This document shows, piece after piece, positions 1 through 7,832 of a stretch of DNA of 64,000 nucleotides. The DNA is taken from contig NZ_JAVDYC010000001.1 of assembly GCF_031458255.1 (NCBI RefSeq), forward strand, positions 6,209,001 through 6,273,000, written 5' to 3'. Made by a program: the position numbers and the translations under genes. The stretch comes from Catenuloplanes niger. Lineage in GTDB: Bacteria; Actinomycetota; Actinomycetes; Mycobacteriales; Micromonosporaceae. The notes beneath the pieces are model-generated. The model was not told where the DNA came from. It saw only the letters and a program-made list of their open reading frames with translations, and made no database searches. Every line of letters begins with the position of its first letter. Position 1 is the stretch's first letter.

Positions 1-186
1 GAGCCGATGCCGAAGAACCACGCGCTGCTGTACGCGTCGGCGGCGGCATGGATCGGCGTTGCCGTGGTGCAGATCCGGGGCGACCTCCGGGTCTCGGTGA
101 CCGCAGCGGTGCTCACCTGCGTCGTCACCGGTGCCGCGTCGATCGCGCTTGCCGGGGCACCACGGAACTTCCGCCTCCGGCGCTGA
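1..186 (+). CDS. Membrane protein, C-terminal part (cut by window edge)
   Basis: The reading frame is open from the first base and stops at 184-186. It encodes about 61 residues with two hydrophobic stretches (roughly residues 9-25 and 36-52) and a basic tail ending LRR. An ATG at position 7 could be a true start, but the frame also continues to the window edge, so the gene may be longer. I do not recognise a family. The next gene starts 15 bases downstream behind a strong ribosome binding site, so the two are probably co-transcribed. Confidence 0.5.
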   Translation, partial: EPMPKNHALLYASAAAWIGVAVVQIRGDLRVSVTAAVLTCVVTGAASIALAGAPRNFRLRR

Positions 187-201
187 CGGAAAGGAGGCCA
201 G

Positions 202-936
202 ATGTTCCTTCGGACCGAAGGCGTGCCGCGCCGGCTGGATGCGACGGTTCTCGTCGCGGCGGTCGGTGTCCTCGCCTTCCTGGTGCTGATCGGCCTCGAC
301 CGCCCGTGGATCATCACCGTGTCGGTCGCCGCCGCGGCGCTCGCGCTCGACTCGGCGGTGGCGCTCGTGCGGTCGAGAACCGGTCGTGCCGGCGGACGAC
401 GGCCGGATCCGGCCGTGCGGAAGCGCCGGGCCGCGATCGTGGCGTCGGTGAGCTTCGGCGCGTACCTCGTGTTCCTGTTCACCATGGACTCGCTGCCGTT
501 GGCGCGGTGGCGGCCCGTCATGGCCGGTCTGCTGCTGGCGTTCGTCGTGGGGTCGAGCGTCCGTGGGGCGGTGATGCGCGTCGTCAACACGTCCGGGGCG
601 GAACGCGGGAGACGACTCCTCGAGGACCGGCGCGGGGACGCCGGAGGCACGCTCGTGCTGCGGCGGGGCGGCGTCGGCGAGGTCGGCTTCCTGAGCCGGA
701 TGCAGGTGACGGTCGACGGGGACCCGGTGGCGATGCTCGCGTACCGCGGTGAGCTCGCCGTGGCTCTCGCACCGGGGAAGTACGAGATCGCCGCCCGGCT
801 CAACCGGTTGTACGGCGGGCCGCTGCGGGTCGTGGTGGACGCGGGCGAGACCGTCGCCGTGAGCCTGTCGACCGAGATGCCCGCGGACCTCGACCTCGGT
901 GCGCGTCGCGACGGGATCCGGGTGGAGCGGGAGTAG
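202..936 (+). CDS. Membrane protein with C-terminal beta-rich domain, unknown function
   Basis: This 244-residue protein begins at an ATG with a near-perfect Shine-Dalgarno AAGGAGG at 191-197. The N-terminal half contains four hydrophobic segments (about residues 15-32, 36-55, 77-95 and 103-120). The C-terminal 110 residues are soluble and rich in alternating beta-type sequence (TLVLRRGG, MQVTVDGD, GKYEIAARL), which resembles a small carbohydrate-binding-like or PEGA-like beta sandwich. That fold suggestion is an inference. It is probably co-transcribed with the membrane protein just upstream. No catalytic motif is visible. Confidence 0.7.
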   Translation: MFLRTEGVPRRLDATVLVAAVGVLAFLVLIGLDRPWIITVSVAAAALALDSAVALVRSRTGRAGGRRPDPAVRKRRAAIVASVSFGAYLVFLFTMDSLPLARWRPVMAGLLLAFVVGSSVRGAVMRVVNTSGAERGRRLLEDRRGDAGGTLVLRRGGVGEVGFLSRMQVTVDGDPVAMLAYRGELAVALAPGKYEIAARLNRLYGGPLRVVVDAGETVAVSLSTEMPADLDLGARRDGIRVERE

Positions 937-942
937 CGCGGG

Positions 943-1764
943 TCAGCCGGCCAGCGCGGCGGCCTCCGGCGGGGTCAGCCGGCCGTCGGCGACGACGACG
1001 GTGTGGTGCCGGGAGACGGTGCCGCCGGCCGGGACGATCAGCGGCTTCTCCCAGGCCAGGGCCACGCAGACGCCGGGGTAGATGCCGGTGCGGGCGAACC
1101 AGTGGTCGCCGTCGCCGAGGCCGGAGAAGACCAGCGTGTGGTCGGTGGCGGCGAACGCGACCCAGGCGGCGGTGCCGCCGTTGACCGTGGCCTCACCGGT
1201 CGCGCCGGTCGCGTCGAGGACGTCGGCGGGGCCGGGGGCGCAGCGCCAGAAGAAGCCGCCGTAGCCCGCGGCGTCCGGGCGGCCGTTGGTGGCGGGGCTG
1301 CCGAGCGGGATGTCGCGGTCCGGCGGGGCGGTCAGCGTGTACGACGCCTCCAGCGCCCACGCGCGCTCCGACACCGGGCGGGCGGAGATCGTGCGATCCT
1401 CGGTGATCAGCAGGGTGCCGTCGCGGTCCAGCCAGTGCAGCGTGGCGGTGAACGCGTCCTCGGCGGCGGTGGGGGACAGGCGGGCGGTGACGATCCGGCC
1501 GTGGTCGTCGAGCCAGGTGTAGCCCCGGTCGCGGACGTACGTGCGGCCGCCCCACAGGTTCGTGCCGGCCACGTCCTGCATGGCGACGGAGGCGCCGAGG
1601 TGCCAGCGGTGGTCCTCGGGGAACGCGTCGGTGACCGGGACGCCGGCGAGCGTGGTCACCGGGTGCAGGTAGGGGCGGGGGCCGAGTGTCGGGTCCACGT
1701 CGGTGCCGTCCTGGAGGCGGGCCACCACGGTGCCGCCGACGGTGAGCCGGGCTGATTCGGGCAT
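943..1764 (-). CDS. DUF6807 / PmoA-like family protein
   Basis: The product is 273 residues. Its sequence pattern (YLHPVTTLAGVPVTD, DHRWHLGASVAMQDV, NLWGGRTYV) is that of the DUF6807 family, often labelled 'methane oxygenase PmoA' in databases. The label is misleading, because these are soluble beta-rich proteins found beside sugar-catabolic genes and usually regulated by LacI-type repressors. The start at 1764 is chosen because GGAGGTG lies 7 bases upstream; an in-frame ATG at 1806 has no such site and would overlap the operator. A LacI-like operator sits 24-40 bases upstream. The 3' end meets the preceding gene tail to tail. A role in sugar metabolism is inferred. Confidence 0.75.
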   Translation of the reverse strand: MPESARLTVGGTVVARLQDGTDVDPTLGPRPYLHPVTTLAGVPVTDAFPEDHRWHLGASVAMQDVAGTNLWGGRTYVRDRGYTWLDDHGRIVTARLSPTAAEDAFTATLHWLDRDGTLLITEDRTISARPVSERAWALEASYTLTAPPDRDIPLGSPATNGRPDAAGYGGFFWRCAPGPADVLDATGATGEATVNGGTAAWVAFAATDHTLVFSGLGDGDHWFARTGIYPGVCVALAWEKPLIVPAGGTVSRHHTVVVADGRLTPPEAAALAG

Positions 1765-1787
1765 GCGTGCCACCTCCGGGAATGGAT

Positions 1788-1803
1788 GGGAAAGCGCTTG
1801 CCA
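1788..1803. promoter_or_regulatory. LacI-family operator-like palindrome (AAGCGCTT core)
   Basis: The sequence GGGAAAGCGCTTGCC contains the perfect 8-bp palindrome AAGCGCTT at 1792-1799. It lies just upstream of the leftward DUF6807 gene, where a LacI/GalR repressor would block transcription. Related AGCGCT-cored palindromes lie before the GH2 and GH53 genes in this window. Confidence 0.5.
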
Positions 1804-1878
1804 CACCCTAGCGGTCGTCGATCGGTGCCGTCACGCTTCTCAGGATCGTCACAGCGACCGGCGGCCAGGATCGGTCGC

Positions 1879-2748
1879 ATGTTGCAGCGGTCTCGGGTGC
1901 GTACACATCGGGCGGTCGTTCTCGCGGCGGTGTCGCGGCCGTGGTTCTGGCCGGTGTCGTGGGTGCCGGCCTACCTCGGCCTGGTGCTGGCCGCCGGGGA
2001 GCTGACGCCGCGCGACCCGTGGCGGGCCGGGCTGACGCTGCTGGTGCTCGGGCCGCTGATCTGGGGTGCGGTGCTGGCTCACAACGACCTGCACGACCTG
2101 CCGACCGACCGGCTCAACCCGCGCAAGACCGGTGCGGGTGCGGTACCACCGCGTCATCTCCGCGCGTACGCGGTCATCGCGGCGCTCGCGGCGCTGGCGA
2201 CGGCCGCGCTGATCGGACCGCTGTTCGTGCTCGGCGTCGCCGGGGTGCTGGCGCTCGGCTGGGCCTACAGCGCGCCGCCGCTGCGGCTCAAGGCCCGGGC
2301 CGGCGCGGACGTGCTGGTCAACGCGCTGGTCGTGGGCGTGGTCGCGCCGCTCGGCGGCTGGTCCGTCGGCAGGGACCCGTGGGACTTCCCGTGGCAGCTG
2401 GCGTTGCTCGGGCTGCTCTTCGCGGCCGCGTTCTACGTCCCCACCACGGTCGTGGACCGGCCCGCCGACCTGCGCGCCGGGTACTCCACGATCGCGGTCC
2501 GGTTCGGCGCGGGCGGCGCCTACCGGCTGGGACTGTCGCTGTGGGCGCTCGCGCTCGGCCTGTCGCTGGCCTGCGCCAGCGCGGACGTGCTGATCCCCGC
2601 CGCGACGCTGCCCTACCAGCTGCTGCTCGCCCCGGTGCTGCTCGGCGCGTACGCCTGGCTGACCAGGTCGCCGTCGATCCCCAGGCTGGCCGTGCTCGCG
2701 CTGCTCTTCGCGCTCCCGTCGGCCGGTTTCGCGCTGTCGATCACCTGA
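1879..2748 (+). CDS. UbiA-family prenyltransferase
   Basis: This 289-residue integral membrane protein carries the two aspartate-rich motifs of the UbiA superfamily: HNDLHDLPTDRLNPRKT near residue 75 (NDxxDxxxD type) and DRPADLRAGYSTIAVRFG near residue 195. A WAYSAPPLRLK segment follows the first, as in chlorophyll synthase/DGGGP-synthase-like members. These enzymes transfer a prenyl chain to an aromatic or lipid acceptor at the membrane, with Mg2+ bound by the aspartates. The acceptor cannot be told from the sequence. The start at 1879 has AGGA 8 bases upstream; an upstream in-frame ATG at 1786 would overlap the divergent gene's promoter and adds only a basic, low-complexity extension. Confidence 0.85.
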   Translation: MLQRSRVRTHRAVVLAAVSRPWFWPVSWVPAYLGLVLAAGELTPRDPWRAGLTLLVLGPLIWGAVLAHNDLHDLPTDRLNPRKTGAGAVPPRHLRAYAVIAALAALATAALIGPLFVLGVAGVLALGWAYSAPPLRLKARAGADVLVNALVVGVVAPLGGWSVGRDPWDFPWQLALLGLLFAAAFYVPTTVVDRPADLRAGYSTIAVRFGAGGAYRLGLSLWALALGLSLACASADVLIPAATLPYQLLLAPVLLGAYAWLTRSPSIPRLAVLALLFALPSAGFALSIT

Positions 2749-2872
2749 GCCGCCCGGCCGCCGTCGGTCGCATGTGGATCCAGGATTGCCGAAGGTGCGG
2801 GCGCGCTGCGCCCCGTCGGTGCTCTGTGCGAGCGACGCTCGGCGTGACGCCGCAGGGGCGGTCGCATGGTGT

Positions 2873-2935
2873 GCCGCCGGAGCGCCGCCGGCCGCCGGAG
2901 CGCCGCCGGCCGCCGGAGCGCCGCCGGCCGCCGGA
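2873..2935. repeat. 18-bp tandem repeat, about 3.5 copies
   Basis: The unit GCCGCCGGAGCGCCGCCG is repeated three times without change (2873-2890, 2891-2908, 2909-2926), and a half copy follows. It fills most of the 250-base interval between the prenyltransferase and the convergent EamA gene. The units are partly self-complementary (CGCCGGCCGGCG type), so the tract could fold and act as a transcription barrier. No gene is visible in the rest of 2749-2998. Confidence 0.85.
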
Positions 2936-2998
2936 TGCCGCTGGTGGCCGGATGCCGCCGACGGCCGGAGCGTCTCCCGCCGTCAGCGGCGCTGTTGC

Positions 2999-4045
2999 CT
3001 ACCTGAGTGCCGCCGAAGCCATCCCGCTCGCCGCGGTGCCGTCGGTGGCCCCGGCATCGTCGATCACCGGAACCCCGTCGGCCGCTTGAGCGGCGCCTCC
3101 CGCTTGAGCGGCGCCTCCCGCCTCGGCCCCGGCGGCGGCCGGAGCGGCCTGCGGCGGGGCCGCGTGCACGGCCGCGATCCCGAAGAGGATCAGCACGCCG
3201 CCGGCCAGCTGTGTGGCGGTGAGATTCTCGCCGAGCAGCAGCCACGCGAAGATCGAGGCGAACACGACCTCCAGCAGCCCGATGAACGACGCCAGCCGCG
3301 ATCCCAGCCGCCCCGCGCCGAAGATGCCGGTCGCGTACGCGATCGCGGTGCCGAAGATCGCCACCACGGCCAGCGGTACGAACCACGGCACCGCGGAGCC
3401 GAGCAGCGTCACGTCGCCGAAGTCCGCGGTGAACGGCAGCAGGCCCACCGTGCCGATCAGGGCCAGCGTCAACCCGCCGAGCAGCAGTCCGGCGCCGGCC
3501 AGCGCGACCGGGGGCAGTCCGGCGGCCGGCCGCGCGCCGACCACGAAGTAGATCGCGCAGCCGACGGCCGCGGCGAACGCCAGTGTCAGCCCGACCGGGT
3601 CGACGGCGCGCACCGCGCCGGGGCCGATCACCAGCACCAGGCCGCCGATCGCGAGCACGGAGCCGAGCAGCACGATCGCGTGCGGGGCCCGCCGGGTGCT
3701 CACCCACGCCCAGAGCACGAGCAGCAGCGGCGCGAGGTATTCGACCAGCAGCGCGGTGGAGACCGGGATGCGGGAGATCGCCGCGAAGTAGGCGAACTGG
3801 GTGAACGCCACCGCGATCGCGCCCATGCCGAGCACTCGCCAGCGCCCCTCCCACAGCGTGGCCCAGCGCCCGCGCAGCGACCACAGCACGAACGGCAGGA
3901 GCAGCAGACCCGCGGAGAGGGTACGGGCGGAGACCGCGGCCGCCGGGGACCAGCCCGCCTCCAGGAGCGGTTTGACGAAGGCACCCGACGTGGCGAAGGA
4001 CGCGGCCGACGCGAGCGCGGCAACCAGACCGGTGGACTGCTTCAC
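2999..4045 (-). CDS. EamA/DMT-family transporter
   Basis: The 348-residue product has about ten hydrophobic segments arranged as two EamA repeats (residues about 5-135 and 150-285). Typical signatures are ARTLSAGLLLLPFVLW, YFAAISRIPVSTALLVEYLAP and GLLEVVFASIFAWLLLGENL. Family members export small metabolites or amino acids across the cytoplasmic membrane; the substrate is unknown. The C-terminal 55 residues are a non-membrane Ala/Gly-rich tail with the short repeat GGAAQA, which looks like low-complexity drift into the adjoining repeat tract. It is divergent from the CGNR gene, with 69 bases between the starts. Confidence 0.9.
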   Translation of the reverse strand: MKQSTGLVAALASAASFATSGAFVKPLLEAGWSPAAAVSARTLSAGLLLLPFVLWSLRGRWATLWEGRWRVLGMGAIAVAFTQFAYFAAISRIPVSTALLVEYLAPLLLVLWAWVSTRRAPHAIVLLGSVLAIGGLVLVIGPGAVRAVDPVGLTLAFAAAVGCAIYFVVGARPAAGLPPVALAGAGLLLGGLTLALIGTVGLLPFTADFGDVTLLGSAVPWFVPLAVVAIFGTAIAYATGIFGAGRLGSRLASFIGLLEVVFASIFAWLLLGENLTATQLAGGVLILFGIAAVHAAPPQAAPAAAGAEAGGAAQAGGAAQAADGVPVIDDAGATDGTAASGMASAALR

Positions 4046-4114
4046 GATGCACCCCTGTCATGGGTTAACGTTCGTATGCCCCTGACGCTAGGCTCGTACC
4101 CGTGAGGAGTCAAA

Positions 4115-4675
4115 TTGCTTTTTGCCCCTGACACCGAAGAGGCGCTGGACTTCATCGTCGCGCTGATGAACACGGCGGCCGGCGCGACCCGGTCCGGCAC
4201 GGACGAGCTGACCACGGTCGCGCAGCTGCGCGAGCTGATCGGGCGGTACACGTACTCCGGGCGGATCGACTACGACGAGCCGGAGCTGCGCGCGGTGCGG
4301 CGCACCCGGGAGCTGCTGCGCGAGGTGTGGACGCTGGACCGGGACGCCGCGGTCGAGGTGGTCAACCGGATGCTGCGCGAGGGGAGGGCGCTGCCCTACC
4401 TGGCCCGCCACGACGACCTGGACTGGCACCTGCACGCCACCGACCCGGACGCGCCGCTGGCCGTGCGCATGCGGGTCGAGGCCGCGCTCGCGCTGATCGA
4501 CGTGATCCGGATGGACGAGACGGGCCGGCTGCGGGTCTGCGGCGCGACCGACTGCACCGGGGTCTTCGTCGACCTGTCCAAGAACGGGTCCAAGCGGTTC
4601 TGCAGCGTGCGGTGCGGCAACCGGATGAACATGATCGCCCACCGGACCCGCAAGCACCTCAACGGCAACCCGTGA
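4115..4675 (+). CDS. CGNR zinc-finger, ABATE-domain regulator
   Basis: This 186-residue protein has the ABATE domain (old DUF1470) in the N-terminal two thirds and a C-terminal CGNR zinc finger. The presumed zinc ligands are C142, C147, C163 and C167, and the finger includes DLSKNGSKRFC and the defining CGNR at 167-170. Proteins of this family are predicted DNA-binding regulators. The start is a TTG with GAGGAG 5 bases upstream at 4104-4109; no better start is present. Divergent placement against the EamA transporter suggests it may regulate that exporter, which is an inference from context. Confidence 0.85.
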   Translation: MLFAPDTEEALDFIVALMNTAAGATRSGTDELTTVAQLRELIGRYTYSGRIDYDEPELRAVRRTRELLREVWTLDRDAAVEVVNRMLREGRALPYLARHDDLDWHLHATDPDAPLAVRMRVEAALALIDVIRMDETGRLRVCGATDCTGVFVDLSKNGSKRFCSVRCGNRMNMIAHRTRKHLNGNP

Positions 4676-4739
4676 CGGCCCGCCGCTGCTCCGGTGCGCG
4701 CACAGCATAGGACCCGCACCCGCCGAGACAGGAGCGCAG

Positions 4740-5213
4740 ATGACCCACGCACCCGCCACCGACCTCGTCCTCGTCGCCGAGGACGACCCCGACGTTCGCG
4801 AGCTGATCGCCATGTCGGTCGAGGGCGCGGGGCTGCGCACGGTCTGTGCCACGGACGGGATCACCGCCGCGCGCATCCTGGAGACCGCGACGCCCCGGGC
4901 GATCATCACGGATGTCGGCATGCCGGCCATGACCGGCCTGGAGCTGTGCCGCCTGGTGCGCGCGCAGGCGCAGTTCCGGGACCTGCCGGTGATCATGGTG
5001 TCGGCCGCGATCGACGACGCGGACATCGAGGCCGGGTACGCGGCCGGTGCCACCGACTACCTGGTCAAGCCGTTCTCGCCGCGCCGGTTCCGGGCCCGGC
5101 TGGCCGAGCTGCTGGACCACCGCGCCCCGATCCGCCGCCACGTGCCGCACCACGCCCGCCCGCACCGTTTCGCGGCACCGGCCGGCCCGCGCAACATGCC
5201 CGCACGCTGGTAA
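4740..5213 (+). CDS. Single-domain response regulator (receiver only)
   Basis: The 157-residue product is a CheY-like receiver. The acidic pocket is ED at 14-16, the phospho-acceptor is D58 in ITDVGMPAMTGLELC, the switch serine is S88 and the conserved lysine is K110 in YLVKPFSP. There is no DNA-binding output domain, so it should act through protein-protein contacts or in a phosphorelay. No histidine kinase lies nearby. AGGAG precedes the ATG. The last 11 residues and the stop codon come from the first unit of a 41-bp tandem repeat, so the C terminus was evidently shaped by repeat expansion. Confidence 0.9.
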   Translation: MTHAPATDLVLVAEDDPDVRELIAMSVEGAGLRTVCATDGITAARILETATPRAIITDVGMPAMTGLELCRLVRAQAQFRDLPVIMVSAAIDDADIEAGYAAGATDYLVKPFSPRRFRARLAELLDHRAPIRRHVPHHARPHRFAAPAGPRNMPARW

Positions 5214-5390
5214 CCGACCTCGCCGGCCCGCGCAACATGCCCGCACGCTGGTAACCGACCTCGCCGGCCCGCGTGACATGCCCGCACGCCGGTGACCGGC
5301 CCGCCGGCCCCGCGCGACGTGCGCACGCGCCGGTGACCGCCGGCCCCGCCGGCGGGCGGAATATGTCCGCGCGCCGGTGAGCGCCGCCGC
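5181..5390. repeat. 41-bp tandem repeat array, decaying to the right
   Basis: Units begin at 5181, 5222 and 5263, exactly 41 bases apart. The first two are identical (core CGCGCAACATGCCCGCACGC followed by TGGTAACCGACCTC) and the third has a few changes. Two or three more degenerate copies run up to the smpB start region (…CGCGCGACGTGCGCACGC…, …GGAATATGTCCGCGCGCC…). The first unit supplies the 3' end of the response regulator gene. Confidence 0.85.
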
Positions 5391-5404
5391 GTAACCTGGC
5401 GCGC

Positions 5405-5923
5405 ATGGCGAAGCGGGAGGACGGCGACGGGCGCACGCTCGTCGCGTCGAACAAGAAGGCCCGGCACGAGTACACGATCGTGAAGACCTACGAGGCCGGG
5501 CTCGTGCTGTCCGGCACCGAGGTCAAGTCGTTGCGCGCCGGGCACGTCTCGCTGAACGAGGCCTTCGCCCAGGAGCTGAACGGCGAGATCATGCTGCACG
5601 GCATGCACATCGCGGACTGGGGCTTCGGCGACTGGACCCGGCACGCGCCGCGCCGCACCCGCAAGCTGCTGCTCCACCGCGTCGAGATCGACCGCATCCT
5701 GACCAAGCTGCGCGAGGGCGGCGGCCTGACGCTGGTGCCGCTGTCGCTCTACTTCGCGAACGGCTGGGCCAAGGTCGAGCTGGCGCTGGCGAAGGGCCGC
5801 CGGTCCTACGACAAGCGGCAGGCGATCGCGGAACGCGACGCGAACCGGGAGATCGCCCGCAACCTGGGCCGGCACCTGAAGGGCCAGCTCAAAGATCGGC
5901 GATCCGCGCCGCGGCCTCGATGA
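5405..5923 (+). CDS. smpB: SsrA-binding protein SmpB
   Basis: The 172-residue product matches Smp[32 protein letters not shown]-like (here [20 protein letters not shown]), [23 protein letters not shown] and [21 protein letters not shown]. SmpB binds tmRNA and carries it into stalled ribosomes during trans-translation. The family is usually near 160 residues; the tail here (residues about 160-172) is unusual because the gene runs 35 bases into the 3' end of the convergent dehydrogenase gene. The ssrA gene, often adjacent in other bacteria, is not seen immediately downstream. Confidence 0.96.
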   Translation: MAKREDGDGRTLVASNKKARHEYTIVKTYEAGLVLSGTEVKSLRAGHVSLNEAFAQELNGEIMLHGMHIADWGFGDWTRHAPRRTRKLLLHRVEIDRILTKLREGGGLTLVPLSLYFANGWAKVELALAKGRRSYDKRQAIAERDANREIARNLGRHLKGQLKDRRSAPRPR

Positions 5924-6911
5924 TCTCCAGCCCGGCCAGCGAGTCGGCCGGGTCGACCGGCATCCGCGTGCCGTCGGTCAGCGCCGCCGCCACGCCCGCG
6001 TAGAAGCGCGGGTACGCGCCGGCCTCGGTCGGCACCGGCTCCGTGGCGTCGCCCGCACCGGTCAGGCCCCAGCGCTCGGCCGGCTCCGCGCCCCAGCCCG
6101 GTGCGGCCGGGTCGCCGCCGGCCGCGAGCGCCGGCTCCTGCCCGTCCAGCCCGTGCTTGACGAACGCGCCGGCCGAGCCGAGCACCCGGAACCGCGGGCC
6201 CGGCTGCGCGGCCAGGCGGCTCATCCACAGGTGCGAGCGCACGCCGGTGAGGTGCCGCAGCGCCACGAACGCGTCGTCCGGCACGGCCGAGCCGGACCGG
6301 ACCACGCCGAGCTCCGCGTGCTCCACCTCGGCCGGGCCGAAGAGCAGCAGCGCCTGGTCGATGACGTGCGAGCCGAGGTCGTAGAGGATGCCGGCGCCGG
6401 GCGCGGTCTCCTCCTTCCAGGAGCCCTCCTTCAGCGCGGGCTTCCACACCTCGAACCGCGACTCGAACCGGTGCACCGTGCCGAGCGCGCCGGAGTCCAG
6501 CAGCTTCCGCACGGTCAGCAGGTCGCCGTCCCAGCGCCGGTTCTGGAACACGGTCAGCGCGACGCCCGCGGCCTCGGCCGCCTCGATCAGGTCCCGGCCC
6601 TCCGCGGCCGTGGGCGCGAACGGCTTGTCGACCACCACCGGCAGCCCGGCGTCGATCGCGGCCCGGGCCTGCGGCACGTGCTGCGCGTTCGGCGAGGCCA
6701 CCACGACCAGGTCGACGCCGCCGGAGGAGAGCAGCGCGGCGAGGTCCGGCACGATCGTGGCGCCCGGATGCGCGGCGGCGGCCTGCGCGGCACGCTCGGG
6801 GTTGCCGGTCACGATCGCGGACAGTTCCAGCCCCGGCGTCGCGGCGATCAGCGGTGCGTGGAACACCCGACCGCCGAGCCCGAAACCGACCAGCCCAACG
6901 CGAATCGCCAT
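5889..6911 (-). CDS. Gfo/Idh/MocA-family oxidoreductase
   Basis: The 340-residue protein begins with a Rossmann NAD(P)-binding motif ([18 protein letters not shown]) and has the family's EKP-like signature as [10 protein letters not shown] near residue 100. The C-terminal GFO_IDH_MocA domain includes [18 protein letters not shown]. Such enzymes oxidise or reduce sugars, inositols or related polyols with NAD(P). The lysine of DKP is the expected catalytic residue. The specific substrate cannot be inferred. The gene converges on smpB with a 35-base overlap. Confidence 0.92.
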   Translation of the reverse strand: MAIRVGLVGFGLGGRVFHAPLIAATPGLELSAIVTGNPERAAQAAAAHPGATIVPDLAALLSSGGVDLVVVASPNAQHVPQARAAIDAGLPVVVDKPFAPTAAEGRDLIEAAEAAGVALTVFQNRRWDGDLLTVRKLLDSGALGTVHRFESRFEVWKPALKEGSWKEETAPGAGILYDLGSHVIDQALLLFGPAEVEHAELGVVRSGSAVPDDAFVALRHLTGVRSHLWMSRLAAQPGPRFRVLGSAGAFVKHGLDGQEPALAAGGDPAAPGWGAEPAERWGLTGAGDATEPVPTEAGAYPRFYAGVAAALTDGTRMPVDPADSLAGLEIIEAAARIADL

Positions 6912-6953
6912 GAATGCCGCCCCTTTTGCCCGTACCGTCGGATGATCTTGATC

Positions 6954-7457
6954 TTAGAGAGGGAACTCCTGCGGCGTGCCGGAACCACCCGCGGCGGAGT
7001 GCGGCGGCGGTGGACGGTCGGCACCGCGCGCGAACACGCCCGGACGCGGCCGGGTCACCGTCAGCGGCACCAGGTGGACCGGCGGCCCCGGGTCCTTGAT
7101 CGGGCCCGGCGACCAGCGCACCCAGAGCGCGACCCGGCCGGCCGCGGCCTCGGCGCGCAGCTTCTCCACGGTACGGCGGCGATCCGTGTGGTCGACCTCG
7201 ATCGCGACCGGTAGCGCGCCATCCGGCCGGGCGCACGCCACGTCCAGCACCGACTTCTGCCGGTCCAGCGGCGGCGGCAGTGACACCACGCTCGGCGCCC
7301 GGCGGTAGACCCGCCACCCCTGCTCGCCGGCCCACGCCGTGATCTCGTCGATGACCAGCGCGGTCACCCGGTCCGCGCCGAGGCCGTCGAAGGTCAGGCC
7401 GTCCAGGCGCGCACCGAGCGCCGCGGCCAGCTCCACCCCGTCGTCCATGGCGACCAA
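6954..7457 (-). CDS. Conserved hypothetical protein, possible nuclease-like fold
   Basis: The 167-residue protein has no signal peptide or membrane segment. A central stretch (QKSVLDVACA…ALPVAIEVDHTDRRRTVEKL) shows the spacing of D, then E-x-D after a beta strand, that is common in PD-(D/E)XK nuclease-like folds. This resemblance is weak and functional assignment would be speculation. The C-terminal 40 residues are proline-rich and probably disordered. An alternative start is the ATG three codons downstream at 7448. It lies 42 bases upstream of the dehydrogenase on the same strand. Confidence 0.6.
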   Translation of the reverse strand: MVAMDDGVELAAALGARLDGLTFDGLGADRVTALVIDEITAWAGEQGWRVYRRAPSVVSLPPPLDRQKSVLDVACARPDGALPVAIEVDHTDRRRTVEKLRAEAAAGRVALWVRWSPGPIKDPGPPVHLVPLTVTRPRPGVFARGADRPPPPHSAAGGSGTPQEFPL

Positions 7458-7497
7458 GACTAGTTTCCTCGGTGGCCGGCGAAGCGTTCACCCATAC

Positions 7498-7821
7498 GTG
7501 ATCGAGACGTACACGGTACGGGTGGGGCAGTTCGGGCATCCGGCGCACGCGTTGCACCTGGCGCTGTCGTTCCTGACGCTCGGCTGGTGGGTGGCGATCT
7601 ACGCGGTGCACGGGCTGGTCTGGTCGCGACGCCGGGAGACCGTGACGATCACCGTGCCGGAGGGGTGCCGGGTGGAGTGGCGCGGCGGCTACCCCGAGGT
7701 GCTCGAACCGGACGAGTGGCTGGAGCCGCTCACCGCGGCCGAACGCCGCCGCGCGCTGCGCCCCTACCTGCTGCCGATCGCGATCGCGACCGTGGTGCTC
7801 GCGGTGCTGCTCATCCGCTAG
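7498..7821 (+). CDS. Small membrane protein, unknown function
   Basis: The product is 107 residues from a GTG at 7498. It contains a hydrophobic region at about residues 20-40 (LALSFLTLGWWVAIYAVHGLVW) and a C-terminal membrane anchor (YLLPIAIATVVLAVLLI). Between them lies a short soluble loop with beta character (ETVTITVPEGCRVEWRGG). An ATG at 7447 is in frame but would overlap the divergent gene's start. No family is recognised. Confidence 0.55.
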   Translation: MIETYTVRVGQFGHPAHALHLALSFLTLGWWVAIYAVHGLVWSRRRETVTITVPEGCRVEWRGGYPEVLEPDEWLEPLTAAERRRALRPYLLPIAIATVVLAVLLIR

Positions 7822-7832
7822 CCCCGCCTCGA

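Noticed and set aside
5924-6300. Search for ssrA (tmRNA) after smpB
   Set aside because: The strand and space are occupied by the convergent dehydrogenase gene, and no tRNA-like ends or tag-peptide frame could be seen.
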